Shown here: one piece after another, positions 16,519-25,866 of the stretch
Numbering within the stretch: the first letter of the stretch is position 1
Layout of the letters: each line of letters starts with the position of its first letter
NCBI GenBank assembly: GCA_902471875.1
Contig: CABRLN010000015.1
Location: 1-48,679 of the forward strand
Direction: 5' to 3'
From: an uncultured Clostridium sp.
GTDB taxonomy: Bacteria > Bacillota > Clostridia > Oscillospirales > Acutalibacteraceae
DNA: 48,679 bases
Program-made: the position numbers and the translations under genes
Notes under the pieces: model-generated
Database searches by the model: none
What the model saw: only the letters and a program-made list of their open reading frames with translations
Told to the model about the DNA's origin: nothing

Positions 16519-18930
16519 TTACTGTACAGCTTGACCAGCAAATTCAGACTGCTTTTTTACCGATTTATTTTTTGGGGCTTCTTTTAAAGACTTATTAGGC
16601 ACCAGTGCAAGGTCAAGCACCTGCTCAATTTTGCTTACAGGCTTAAAATCTACAGCGTCCTTTACAACAGGATCAACTTCATAAAGGTCAGGAATATTGT
16701 CGCTTGGCATAATAACAGTTTTTACACCAACACGGTATGCCGCCATTGACTTTTCTTTTAAACCGCCTATTGGCAAAACCCTGCCACGCAGTGTTATTTC
16801 GCCCGTCATAGCAATATCTTTTCTTACAGGTCTGCCTGTAAGAGCTGAAATAATTGCTGTTGTCATTGTAATGCCTGCCGACGGACCGTCTTTTGGAACT
16901 GCACCTTCCGGTGCGTGAATATGTATGTCATTCTTTTTATAAAAGTCAGCATCATATTTTAGCTTATCTGCCATTGCCCTTGCACAGCTTAATGCAATTC
17001 TTGCTGATTCTTTCATAACATTGCCTAAAGAACCTGTTAGCTCTACTTTACCTGTACCCGGCAGCAGTGCAACTTCAATTGGCAGTGTTGTTCCTCCTAC
17101 AGAAGTCCACGCCAAACCATTTACAACACCTACCATGTCTGACTTTTCAACAGTTTCCGGTTTATACTTTCTTGGTCCTAAAAAGTCTTCAATATTTTTA
17201 AGTGTTATTGATATTTTATAGTTTTCATCTTGTACAATATTAACGGCTGCTTTTCTTAATAAGTCGGTAATTCTTCGTTCAAGATTACGCACACCAGATT
17301 CTCTTGTATAGCTGTCAATTAAGTCATACATAGCAGTCTTTGTAATTTTAAACTGACTTGCCTTTATTCCACAATTTTTAAGTGCCTTAGGCAGTAAATG
17401 CTTTGATGCTATATTATATTTTTCTTCGCGAGTATAGCTGTCAACATTTATAATGTCCATTCTGTCCATTAACGGCTCGGGAATTGCTGAATAATCATTA
17501 GCGGTTGCTATAAAGAAAACATGACTTAAATCATAAGGAAGGTCAACATAGTGATCAACAAAGGAATTATTTTGTTCACCATCTAATACCTCCAACAAAG
17601 CAGATGTAGGATCACCTTTGTAATCGTTACTCAATTTGTCAATTTCGTCAAGAATAATTACAGGGTTAGAGGTTTCTGCCAGTTTAACAGCATTCATTAT
17701 TCTGCCCGGCATAGCTCCTATATATGTGCGACGATGACCTCTTATTTCTGATTCGTCATGAACACCACCCAATGCTATACGCTGGCACTTTCTTTTTATT
17801 GCCTTGGCAATAGACTGTGCAATAGATGTTTTACCTACTCCCGGAGGTCCTACAAAACACAATATTTGTCCTTTTACCTCAGGTGACAACTTACGTACTG
17901 CAAGGGTTTCTATAATTCTGTCTTTCACCTTTGTCAAACCATAGTGATTTTTTTGCAAAATATTTTTCGCATAATCAACATCTATAATTTCATCATCAAA
18001 GGTATTCCACGGAAGCTCTAGACAAGTGTCAAGATAAGTGCGTATAACATTTGCCTCTTGTGAACCAAAAGGAAGATTTGATAGCTTTTCGCACTCCTTT
18101 ACAAGTACCTTTTCGACGCTTTCTGACAAACTTAATTTATGTATTTTATTTAAGTACGCTTTAACCTCTTCTGCAGACTCATCATCAATATTAAGCTCAT
18201 CTTCAAGAACCTTTAGCTGTTCACGCATATAATACTCTCTCTGACCTTCATCAATTCGTTCACGGGTCAGCTTATGAACAGATTCTTCAATCTCTAAAAT
18301 AAATATCTCATCTGTAAGGTGCGTTATTAATGTTTCCTGTCTAATATCAACATTTAATGCTTCCAAAATCTCCTGCTTTTTCTCATATTCCATTCTGGTG
18401 TTACCTGCAATATAGTCGCATATTTTACCTGAATCCTTACTTGCAGTAATTTTATAAATAATGTCTGACGGAAATTTTGGCACCAAGGTAAGGTATCTTT
18501 CAAAAATATCTCTAATCGATCTCGTTAACGCCTGCTCTGTAACAAGGTCTTGATGAACATCCTCTAATTTTTCAATCATACCGGTAAGATATGTTTTTTT
18601 GCTGCCTTCACCATGCAACATTGCACGGTACTTGCCCTCTACAATTACTCTTATAATATTATCCGGTTGCCTTAAAATCTGCTTAACTTCAGCAACAACA
18701 CCAATAGTAAATAAATCATCAATTTTAGGCTTATCAGTTTCTATTTCTTTTTGGGCAACAACAAAAATTTGCTGGTCTGTTTTCATTGCTTTTTCTATAG
18801 CAAGAGCTGACATTTTTCTGCCGACATCAAAATGTAACACCATTTCAGGAAAAACAACCATTCCTCTAAGAGCCAACATAGGCATTTCAACAATGTTAAC
18901 CTCATTTTGTAGTTTATTATTATCTTCCAT
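16519..18930 (-). CDS. lon: ATP-dependent protease La (Lon)
   Basis: An 803-residue cytosolic AAA+ protease. It has an N-terminal substrate domain (about 1-200) and a central coiled coil. Walker A is GPPGVGKTSIAQ and Walker B is VIILDEIDKL. The C-terminal peptidase domain carries the catalytic serine in PKDGPSAGITM and the lysine in KEKSMAAYR. It degrades misfolded and regulatory proteins. The start at 18930 follows AAGGAGG by seven bases and gives the normal family length. The in-frame extension of 41 residues to 19053 lacks both a ribosome site and homology and would run into the clpX terminator hairpin. Confidence 0.96.
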   Translation of the reverse strand: MEDNNKLQNEVNIVEMPMLALRGMVVFPEMVLHFDVGRKMSALAIEKAMKTDQQIFVVAQKEIETDKPKIDDLFTIGVVAEVKQILRQPDNIIRVIVEGKYRAMLHGEGSKKTYLTGMIEKLEDVHQDLVTEQALTRSIRDIFERYLTLVPKFPSDIIYKITASKDSGKICDYIAGNTRMEYEKKQEILEALNVDIRQETLITHLTDEIFILEIEESVHKLTRERIDEGQREYYMREQLKVLEDELNIDDESAEEVKAYLNKIHKLSLSESVEKVLVKECEKLSNLPFGSQEANVIRTYLDTCLELPWNTFDDEIIDVDYAKNILQKNHYGLTKVKDRIIETLAVRKLSPEVKGQILCFVGPPGVGKTSIAQSIAKAIKRKCQRIALGGVHDESEIRGHRRTYIGAMPGRIMNAVKLAETSNPVIILDEIDKLSNDYKGDPTSALLEVLDGEQNNSFVDHYVDLPYDLSHVFFIATANDYSAIPEPLMDRMDIINVDSYTREEKYNIASKHLLPKALKNCGIKASQFKITKTAMYDLIDSYTRESGVRNLERRITDLLRKAAVNIVQDENYKISITLKNIEDFLGPRKYKPETVEKSDMVGVVNGLAWTSVGGTTLPIEVALLPGTGKVELTGSLGNVMKESARIALSCARAMADKLKYDADFYKKNDIHIHAPEGAVPKDGPSAGITMTTAIISALTGRPVRKDIAMTGEITLRGRVLPIGGLKEKSMAAYRVGVKTVIMPSDNIPDLYEVDPVVKDAVDFKPVSKIEQVLDLALVPNKSLKEAPKNKSVKKQSEFAGQAVQ

Positions 18931-19037
18931 AATACGCCTCCTTTGGTTATTATGACTTTCAAATATATATAGATCAGCCTGCAACTTATTTGCACAAGCT
19001 GTTATTATCAATTTTATAATATTTATGTAAAACAACA

Positions 19038-19066
19038 TAGGCTGCAACTCCAAAAGTTACAGCCTA
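19038..19066 (-). terminator. hairpin between clpX and lon
   Basis: Minus strand TAGGCTGTAACT (19066-19055) pairs with AGTTGCAGCCTA (19049-19038), 12 bp with one G-U, followed by TGTTGTTTTAC. It starts 17 bases after the clpX stop and may limit transcription into lon. Confidence 0.7.
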
Positions 19067-19082
19067 ACATAATTAAAAGCAA

Positions 19083-20402
19083 TTAACAAGCATCGTTGTG
19101 CTTTGTGCGTTTTTTTGCCTCTTTTCTGTCGGAAACATCATCTGTAAGCAGTTTTCTTTCCTGATTATGAATGATAGTAACCACCGATGGATCTTTTACT
19201 GTTTCTGCTGAAATAATTACTTTTTCAATAGTAATATCAGAAGGAACCTTAAACATTAAATCCATCAAGAAATTTTCCATAATTGAACGCAAGCCTCTTG
19301 CCCCTGTGTTTTCTTCCTGAGCTTTTTCGGCAATGGCATTCATAGCACCATCTTCAAACTCAAGCTCCACATTGTCAAGCTCAAATATTTTTTTGTACTG
19401 CTTTACAAGTGAATTTTTAGGCTCAGTAAGAATTTTTATAAATCCTTCTTTATCTATAGCATTAAGATGCGTAATAACAGGCAATCGGCCTATAAGCTCA
19501 GGAATAAGTCCGTACTTTACAAGGTCGTGAGGTACTACATTTTTCATCCAGTCAGTCTCTTTTGAAAGCTGCTGTTTTGATTTAACCTCTGCCCCAAAAC
19601 CAATAGAGCTGTTTGTTACCCTATGCTCCATAGTTTTTTCAAGACCGTCAAATGCACCACCACATATAAACAAAATATCCTTTGTGTTTATCGGCAAGCA
19701 CTCTTGCTGCGGATGCTTTCTGCCCCCCTGTGGAGGAACATTTGCAACTGTACCTTCAAGTATTTTTAGCAATGCCTGCTGAACACCCTCACCGCTTACA
19801 TCTCGTGTAATAGAAGGATTTTCTGACTTTCTTGATATTTTATCAATTTCGTCTATATAAATTATACCCTGCTCTGCACGGGCAATGTCGTAGTCTGCCG
19901 CCTGAATAAGACGAAGCAGGATATTTTCCACATCCTCACCTACATAACCTGCCTGAGTAAGAGTGGTTGCGTCTGCAATAGCAAAAGGTACATCAAGAAT
20001 TTTAGCAAGTGTTTGTGCCAAAAAAGTTTTACCTGTACCTGTAGGCCCAAGCATTAGCACATTACTTTTAACAAAATCAACATCGGTGTCTGTATTATAT
20101 ATTCTTTTGTAGTGGTTGTACACGGCTACACAAAGAGTCTTTTTAGCCTCTTCCTGACCGACAACATATTCGTCAAGCTTTGCTTTAATTTGTTCAGGCT
20201 TTAGCAATGTTTTATAGCTGCCTTTTTTGGTACTGCTGCATTCATCTAATGTTGGTTCACTGTCATCAAGTATTGATTGACACAAACTAATACACTCTTC
20301 ACAAATATAAACACCATTACCTTCTATTAACCTGACGGATTCATTCTGCGGTCTGCCGCAAAAAGAGCAGCACAGCTTTCTTTTTTCATCTTTGCCTGCC
20401 AT
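19083..20402 (-). CDS. clpX: ATP-dependent Clp protease ATP-binding subunit ClpX
   Basis: A 439-residue AAA+ unfoldase that feeds substrates to ClpP. The N-terminal C4 zinc domain is seen as CSFCG...CEEC within the first 40 residues. Walker A is GPTGTGKTF, Walker B is IIYIDEIDKI, the pore loop is GYVGED, and the ClpP-docking loop is the SIGFG tripeptide region. A charged C-terminal tail (DRKEAKKRTKHNDAC) is somewhat longer than usual. It lies 27 bases downstream of clpP on the same strand, and a hairpin follows before lon. Confidence 0.97.
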   Translation of the reverse strand: MAGKDEKRKLCCSFCGRPQNESVRLIEGNGVYICEECISLCQSILDDSEPTLDECSSTKKGSYKTLLKPEQIKAKLDEYVVGQEEAKKTLCVAVYNHYKRIYNTDTDVDFVKSNVLMLGPTGTGKTFLAQTLAKILDVPFAIADATTLTQAGYVGEDVENILLRLIQAADYDIARAEQGIIYIDEIDKISRKSENPSITRDVSGEGVQQALLKILEGTVANVPPQGGRKHPQQECLPINTKDILFICGGAFDGLEKTMEHRVTNSSIGFGAEVKSKQQLSKETDWMKNVVPHDLVKYGLIPELIGRLPVITHLNAIDKEGFIKILTEPKNSLVKQYKKIFELDNVELEFEDGAMNAIAEKAQEENTGARGLRSIMENFLMDLMFKVPSDITIEKVIISAETVKDPSVVTIIHNQERKLLTDDVSDRKEAKKRTKHNDAC

Positions 20403-20429
20403 AATACAACTCCTCTCTATATAAAATTA

Positions 20430-21023
20430 TTATCTCTGCATTACCTTATCAATAAGACCATAGTCACAAGCCTCTTGTGCAGACATAAAGTTGTCACGGT
20501 CAGTATCTTTTTCAATTACTTCTAAAGGTTGACCTGTATTATCTGATAAAATTTTGTTAAGTCTTGCCTTAATACGGTCAATATAATTTGCATGAATCAT
20601 AATATCTGATGCCTGACCCTGAAAACCGCCTAAAGGTTGGTGAATCATAATGTCAGAATTAGGAAGAGCATAACGTTTGCCTTTTGCACCTGATGAAAGC
20701 AAAAAAGCACCCATACTTGCCGCCATACCCATACAAATTGTAGAAACATCGCACTTAATGTACTGCATTGTGTCATAAATTGACATACCGGCTGTTACCG
20801 AGCCACCCGGACTGTTAATGTACAGAGAGATATCTTTTGTCGGGTCTTGACTTTCAAGATACAAAAGCTGAGCAACTACAAGACTTGCAGAAGCATCGTT
20901 TACCTCGCCTGTAAGCATAACAATTCTTTCGCTTAGCAAGCGAGAAAATATGTCGTAAGAACGCTCCCCGCGGCTTGTTTGTTCTACTACGTAAGGTACA
21001 AGATTACTATTTTTAATTTCCAT
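20430..21023 (-). CDS. clpP: ATP-dependent Clp protease proteolytic subunit ClpP
   Basis: A 197-residue serine peptidase that forms the tetradecameric Clp chamber. The catalytic Ser is in GMAASMGAFLL, the His in MIHQPLGG and the Asp in TDRDNFM. The start at 21023 (MEIKNSNLVPYV) is chosen because AAAGGA lies nine bases upstream; ATGs at 21032 and 21041 touch or precede that site. It sits between tig and clpX in the conserved order, with a 190-base leader that contains alternative RNA pairings. No CtsR direct repeat or CIRCE element was recognised. Confidence 0.96.
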   Translation of the reverse strand: MEIKNSNLVPYVVEQTSRGERSYDIFSRLLSERIVMLTGEVNDASASLVVAQLLYLESQDPTKDISLYINSPGGSVTAGMSIYDTMQYIKCDVSTICMGMAASMGAFLLSSGAKGKRYALPNSDIMIHQPLGGFQGQASDIMIHANYIDRIKARLNKILSDNTGQPLEVIEKDTDRDNFMSAQEACDYGLIDKVMQR

Positions 21024-21164
21024 TGTAAACATTCCTTTCAAAATACATTATATTTAGCGCATTTTAAATTAAACACACTTTAAGTAAGTCCCCAAAACTA
21101 ATTGCCAAAATATTACTATATAATAGTAGGCAAAATATAATGTAAATATTCATGAAAGATTGAT

Positions 21165-21206
21165 GCAGGGGCAATATTTTACTTTATGTGCCCCATGCAA
21201 AATATT
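21165..21206 (-). promoter_or_regulatory. alternative-pairing element between tig and clpP
   Basis: In the minus-strand RNA four segments come in the order A-B-A'-B'. A is AATATTTT (21206-21199), B is GCATGGGGCA (21198-21189), A' is AAAATATT (21180-21173) and B' is TGCCCCTGC (21173-21165). A pairs with A', and B with B' apart from one bulged base. The two helices interlock, so they would be either a pseudoknot or mutually exclusive. There is no U run. It may simply be the end of the tig transcript or part of the clpP leader. Confidence 0.35.
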
Positions 21207-21234
21207 AAAACTTTTTATTGCTGCGATATTTATA

Positions 21235-22515
21235 TTACTGATTAATAGCACTTTCTTTTACAAAATCCATTGCTTTTTCTACAGCAATATCTTTCTTTAA
21301 ATCATCAGCAGAAATTGCAGATTTAACCTTGTCTGCTTCCATGTTGTACATTTCAGCAAGTCTGCTGTATTCAGCCTCTACATCTTCGTCAGAAACCTCT
21401 GTAAAACCTTGCTTTTCTGCAATCTTTTCAAGAGCAAGTCTTAGCTTAACTCTTTTTTCAGCCTCTGGCTTGTAAGACTCTTTAACAGAGTCAACATCCA
21501 TGCCCATATACTGAAGATATGTATCCATATCCAATCCCTGTGAACGAAGACGCATATCAAACTCACGAAGCATATCGTTAACCTTATTTTCGTACATAGC
21601 TTCAGGAATTTCACCCTGTAGATTTTCACAAAGCTTTGTTATAATCTGATTTTCTACATCAGCATCAGATTCTTTTTGAAGTCTGTCTGCAAGTTCAGCC
21701 TTAACCTCTTCTTTATATTCGTCAACTGTTTCCTTTTCGCTTACATCCTTAACGAACTCATCATCAAGTTCAGGCAATTCCTTTGCTTTTATCTCATGCA
21801 ACTTAATTTTAAACTGGCTTGCTTTGCCTGCAAGCTCTTCAGCTTGATATTCCTCAGGGAAAGTAACATCAATAGTGAATTCATCACCTGTATTTTTTCC
21901 AACAATTTGCTCTTCAAAGCCAGGAATAAACTGACCGCTGCCAATTGTCAGATTAAAGTTTTCAGCCTTGCCGCCTTCAAAAGGTTCGCCGTCAACAAAT
22001 CCTTCAAAGTCAATAACTGTAATGTCACCATCTTGTGCAGGTCTGTCTTCTACCGTTACAAGTCTGCTATTTCTGTCTCTTACCTTGTCAATTTCTTCGT
22101 TAACAAGCTCGTCTGTAACCTCTGTCGATTTAGGTGTAACAGCAATACCCTCGTAGTCATTAATATCTACCTCAGGCTTAACAATTACTACTGCCTTAAA
22201 TGTAAGACCGTCTTTGCCAACTTCTTCTACAGAAATGTCATCAACAGCAACAACATCCAACTTTGCCTCTTCAACTGCATTTGCAAGAGCAGAAGGATAT
22301 ACTGACTGAATAGCATCATCATAAAATACGCCTTCACCGTACATTTTTTCAACAATAGCTCTTGGAGCCTTACCCTTACGGAAGCCGGCTATATTAATCT
22401 TCTTAACCTCTTTGCGATAAACAGCGTTTACAGCATTTTCAAATGTCTTGCCGTCAACCTCAACAACAAGCTCATGTTTGTTAGTTTCTACTTTATTTGT
22501 AGATTTTAGACTCAT
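21235..22515 (-). CDS. tig: trigger factor
   Basis: A 426-residue ribosome-associated chaperone. The N-terminal ribosome-binding signature is GFRKGKAPRAIVEK (about 30-45). A central FKBP-type prolyl isomerase domain (about 150-240) holds DITVIDFEGFVDGEPFEGG. The C-terminal helical arms follow. The start at 22515 lies after AGGAGG with eight-base spacing; the longer frame is an untranslated leader. It heads the tig-clpP-clpX-lon-engB group that handles nascent-chain folding and proteolysis. Confidence 0.95.
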   Translation of the reverse strand: MSLKSTNKVETNKHELVVEVDGKTFENAVNAVYRKEVKKINIAGFRKGKAPRAIVEKMYGEGVFYDDAIQSVYPSALANAVEEAKLDVVAVDDISVEEVGKDGLTFKAVVIVKPEVDINDYEGIAVTPKSTEVTDELVNEEIDKVRDRNSRLVTVEDRPAQDGDITVIDFEGFVDGEPFEGGKAENFNLTIGSGQFIPGFEEQIVGKNTGDEFTIDVTFPEEYQAEELAGKASQFKIKLHEIKAKELPELDDEFVKDVSEKETVDEYKEEVKAELADRLQKESDADVENQIITKLCENLQGEIPEAMYENKVNDMLREFDMRLRSQGLDMDTYLQYMGMDVDSVKESYKPEAEKRVKLRLALEKIAEKQGFTEVSDEDVEAEYSRLAEMYNMEADKVKSAISADDLKKDIAVEKAMDFVKESAINQ

Positions 22516-22613
22516 GTTTATTTTCCTCCTGATTGTTATGTCGAGATACATTTTATTATAACATAACAAGTATTATTTTTCTATACCTAAATACAAAAAA
22601 TTGTAACAGTATA

Positions 22614-23303
22614 TTATCTTACCAAAACCGGCATAAATTTTATATAGTCACTTGAAATCAACTTAAAATTTATGCCCTCAAAGTCGCCTATAACAGCTTT
22701 TTTAGTTACATTTGACCCGTGCAAATGACCATAGTAGCACTTTTTTATATTATACTCTTTAAGAACATTCAGTATATCATCACAGCGTTGGTCACCGAAA
22801 ACCGGCGGATAGTGTAAAAACACAACTGGCTCCAACCTGGTTTTCACAGCCTCATTAATTGAGGTTCTTAGTCTGCCTACCTCTCGGTTAAGAACTCTTT
22901 TGTCGCTGTCTGCTTCGGCATCATAAAACCAACCTCTTGTTCCACATACAGCAAAGCCTTCAACTGCTTTTGCTGAATTAAAAACTATTTCAATAGAATT
23001 AAAACCATTTTCTTTAAGATAATTTTCCATTTTTCTTCTGGTATCCCACCAATAGTCATGGTTTCCCTTTAAAAACAGCTTTTTTCCGGGCAGATTATGA
23101 ATGAATTTAAAGTCGTTGTAGGTTTCCTGCAATTTCATTGCCCATGAGATGTCTCCGGGAATTACAACTGTATCGTTGTCTGTAATAAGATTTCGCCAAT
23201 TTTTCTCCAATCTTTTTTCATAGTCGTTCCACCCATGAAAAATATCCATAGGCTTATTTGTACCAAATGAAAGGTGAAGGTCGGCAATTACAAAAAGGGA
23301 CAT
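22614..23303 (-). CDS. calcineurin-like metallophosphoesterase
   Basis: A 229-residue single-domain metallophosphoesterase. The metal-binding motifs are DLHLS, GDISW, GNHDYWW and the late YGHLHG. Similar Firmicutes proteins are hydrolases of unknown physiological substrate. Its ATG overlaps the thrC stop codon by one base, so it is probably translated by coupling. No membrane segment or signal peptide is present. Confidence 0.85.
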   Translation of the reverse strand: MSLFVIADLHLSFGTNKPMDIFHGWNDYEKRLEKNWRNLITDNDTVVIPGDISWAMKLQETYNDFKFIHNLPGKKLFLKGNHDYWWDTRRKMENYLKENGFNSIEIVFNSAKAVEGFAVCGTRGWFYDAEADSDKRVLNREVGRLRTSINEAVKTRLEPVVFLHYPPVFGDQRCDDILNVLKEYNIKKCYYGHLHGSNVTKKAVIGDFEGINFKLISSDYIKFMPVLVR

Positions 23304-24814
23304 TAATTAATACCTAACGCCTTTAAAACATAGCCCGGCATATCTTCAACAGCAGATACATTGTTAAAGCGTACCTCTTTGTTTTTAAGTTCTGCAAGTG
23401 GCTTTGGCACTTCTACACCAGTAACCCTGTTCATTTGGTCAACCATATCAAATTCGCTGTTACAAATTTGGTCTTGTGGCATAATTGAACTAAGAACGCT
23501 CTTTGAAAATTTATAAGGACTTGCCGTAGATGCAAGAATAACAGGTGTTTCTTTATCGCCTGTTTTTTCAACATACTGTGCATAAACATCAACAGCAACC
23601 GCTGTGTGTGTGTCTGCAAGATAATTTGACTGCTCATAGAGTTCTTTAATTGTCTTTTGAGTTGATTCTTCGTTACAGAAACCTCCAAAGAATTTTTCTG
23701 AAAGTTTATCCATAATATTACTGTCAACTGTGTATTTTCCTTCTGTTTTAAGGGCAGTCATATATGATTTTACCTTCTTGTCATCACCAGCAGACAAAAT
23801 GTAAAGAAGTCTTTCAAGGTTACTTGAAACAAGAATATCCATTGAAGGTGAAATTGTTGTATAGAACTGTCTGCTCTTGTCATAAACACCTGTGTTTATA
23901 AAGTCTGTAAGAACATTGTTTGAGTTAGATGCACAAATAAACTTTTTAATTGGCAAGCCCATTAACATTGCATAGTATGCTGCAAGAATATTACCAAAGT
24001 TTCCTGTAGGAACTACAACATTAATCTTGTCGCCAAAGTTGATTGTTTTGTTGTTAACAAGGTCACAGTAAGCTGAAATGTAGTAAACAATCTGCGGTAA
24101 AAGTCTGCCCCAGTTAATTGAGTTTGCACTTGAAAACAGCTTGTCATTATCCTGTAGCTTTTTGATAATTTCTTGAGTTGTAAAAATCTTTTTAACGCCT
24201 GTCTGAGCGTCGTCAAAATTCCCCTCAATAGCACAAACATCAACATTGCTGCCCTCTTGAGTAGTCATTTGACATTTTTGCATTGGGCTTACACCATCTT
24301 GAGGATAAAATACGATAATTCTTGTACCTTCAACATCCTTAAAGCCTTCCAGCGCGGCTTTACCTGTATCACCTGATGTTGCAACAAGTATAACTGCTTC
24401 TTTACCCTTGTATTTTTTTGCAAGAGATTTTGTTAAGAAGTATGGCAAAATTTGCAATGCCATATCCTTAAAAGCTGATGTAGGACCGTGCCATAGCTCA
24501 AGAATATTCATTGTGTTGCCGTTTAGCTTGGCTGAAACAATAGGAGCAGGATTTTCACTGCCAAACTTAGCTGATGTATAAGCGTTGTCAACGCAGTCTG
24601 CAACCTCTTCAGCTGTAAAATCGCTTAAGTAGTCAGAAATAACCTTTTTCGCTCTGCCCTTGTAATCCATTTTCAGCATAGCTTGAAAATCCTCTGTACT
24701 GTACTTAGGAATTTCCATTGGCACAAAAAGGCCGCCATCATTAGAAATACCCTGAGAAATTGCCTGAGCAGCTGAAACAACTATGCTCTTATCTGTAGTG
24801 CTGTTATAATTCAT
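23303..24814 (-). CDS. thrC: threonine synthase
   Basis: A 503-residue PLP enzyme that converts O-phosphohomoserine to threonine. The PLP lysine lies in GPTSAFKDMALQ. The phosphate-binding VVPTGNFGN loop and an N-terminal ISNDGGLFVP signature fit the long bacterial/fungal-type subfamily. The start at 24814 (MNYNSTTDKS) follows AGAGAGG; the upstream extension of 19 residues is hydrophobic leader-like noise without a ribosome site. ThrC and the IlvA at the left end are successive steps of isoleucine synthesis, but they are 22 kb apart and separately controlled. Confidence 0.95.
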   Translation of the reverse strand: MNYNSTTDKSIVVSAAQAISQGISNDGGLFVPMEIPKYSTEDFQAMLKMDYKGRAKKVISDYLSDFTAEEVADCVDNAYTSAKFGSENPAPIVSAKLNGNTMNILELWHGPTSAFKDMALQILPYFLTKSLAKKYKGKEAVILVATSGDTGKAALEGFKDVEGTRIIVFYPQDGVSPMQKCQMTTQEGSNVDVCAIEGNFDDAQTGVKKIFTTQEIIKKLQDNDKLFSSANSINWGRLLPQIVYYISAYCDLVNNKTINFGDKINVVVPTGNFGNILAAYYAMLMGLPIKKFICASNSNNVLTDFINTGVYDKSRQFYTTISPSMDILVSSNLERLLYILSAGDDKKVKSYMTALKTEGKYTVDSNIMDKLSEKFFGGFCNEESTQKTIKELYEQSNYLADTHTAVAVDVYAQYVEKTGDKETPVILASTASPYKFSKSVLSSIMPQDQICNSEFDMVDQMNRVTGVEVPKPLAELKNKEVRFNNVSAVEDMPGYVLKALGIN

Positions 24815-24922
24815 ATAGATTACCTCTCTTACAAAATTATCTATTCTATAATATATAACAAAAAAGTACAAATGTCAAACATATATGCATAAAAATCGGA
24901 TTTTGAGGGAACTAAAAAACAC

Positions 24923-24947
24923 AGGGATAAGTGTTTTACCTATCCCT
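24923..24947 (-). terminator. terminator after the Ter-locus HAD gene
   Basis: AGGGATA (24923-24929) pairs with TATCCCT (24941-24947). The minus-strand transcript continues GTGTTTTTTAG. It marks the likely end of the Ter locus before thrC. Confidence 0.6.
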
Positions 24948-25042
24948 TATGCAATGTCAAATATTCAATTCAAATTTTTGTACTAAATGGTATCTTGACT
25001 ATATAAGTATTATTCATTTTTTAGTATAAAATAAAAATTTTT

Positions 25043-25795
25043 TCATATGTTCCGGAGTATATATTCCAAAATGCTTTCTGAAAAAACGCAACCACTATTC
25101 ATAAAGACAGTGCCGATTTCTAAACTTTTAATATGTTTTAATTGTTCAGGGGCAATGGCTATGTCAGCTTTTTTCAGCATAGGTATGTCAAATTCGCTGT
25201 CACCTGCTGCAATCACTGTTTTAGCATTCATCATTTTTCTAAATCTGTCAATTGCAACACCCTTGCTTAAATTTTTCGGTACTGCATACACCTTTACACC
25301 ATTGCTAAAAATGTCTAACAAGTCGGTATTAAGTAATAATTTTAATTTTTCAACTGTCTTTTCAGGTGCATTACTTTTTGTAAAAATAAAAAGCTTTTTG
25401 ATATTTCTTACTTCAAAGCTTCTATTCTCGTCATTTTCAAGCAAGTTTTCTGCTTTTGCAAGTTCATATTGGCAATTCTCGACTAAAGCATATGAATCAT
25501 TATACCAATGTTCGTTTTCTACTCCATCAACCAGTAACACACCGCCATTGCAGGTCAAAGCGTATTTAGGTATGCCAAGCCCAAAATTAATTCTGCCGTA
25601 TTGTTCAACCGTACGTGTTGTGGTAGGAACAATTAGCACCTTGTTTTTAACTTCTTGCAACAACTTATAGGTTTTGTTAGTAATAAAAGAAATTTCTCTA
25701 TTTTGGTAAATTTCTACGCACCTTTTGTCAATACCTATATCTTGCTTGTAGGAATAAATCATTGTATTATCAAGATCTGTGTTAAATACTATCAT
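25043..25795 (-). CDS. HAD-superfamily phosphatase of the Ter locus
   Basis: A 250-residue Cof/sucrose-phosphatase-like HAD enzyme. Motif I is FNTDLDNTM (nucleophile Asp near residue 6), motif II is in VPTTTRT, a lysine follows in NLSKGVAIDR, and the acidic motif IV is AAGDSEFDIPML. A C2-type cap lies between. HAD phosphatases are part of the predicted metabolite-making module associated with Ter operons, and the position after the TerD and ATPase genes supports that assignment. The substrate is unknown. The start at 25795 follows GGAG by six bases. A terminator-like hairpin ends directly at this ribosome site. Confidence 0.82.
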   Translation of the reverse strand: MIVFNTDLDNTMIYSYKQDIGIDKRCVEIYQNREISFITNKTYKLLQEVKNKVLIVPTTTRTVEQYGRINFGLGIPKYALTCNGGVLLVDGVENEHWYNDSYALVENCQYELAKAENLLENDENRSFEVRNIKKLFIFTKSNAPEKTVEKLKLLLNTDLLDIFSNGVKVYAVPKNLSKGVAIDRFRKMMNAKTVIAAGDSEFDIPMLKKADIAIAPEQLKHIKSLEIGTVFMNSGCVFSESILEYILRNI

Positions 25796-25805
25796 AAAAT
25801 TCTCC

Positions 25806-25841
25806 AAAAAAAGATGTGTGATAACATTGTACCACACATCT
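25806..25841 (-). terminator. hairpin abutting the HAD ribosome site
   Basis: AGATGTGTG (25841-25833 on the minus strand) pairs perfectly with CACACATCT (25820-25812) and is followed at once by seven U and then GGAG. It has the form of a complete intrinsic terminator, in the 71-base gap between the ATPase and HAD genes. A TACAAT in its loop region could be a -10 box, with a weak TTTATT 17 bases before it. Confidence 0.75.
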
Positions 25842-25866
25842 AAAAGATAATAAAGATTTTATTTTA

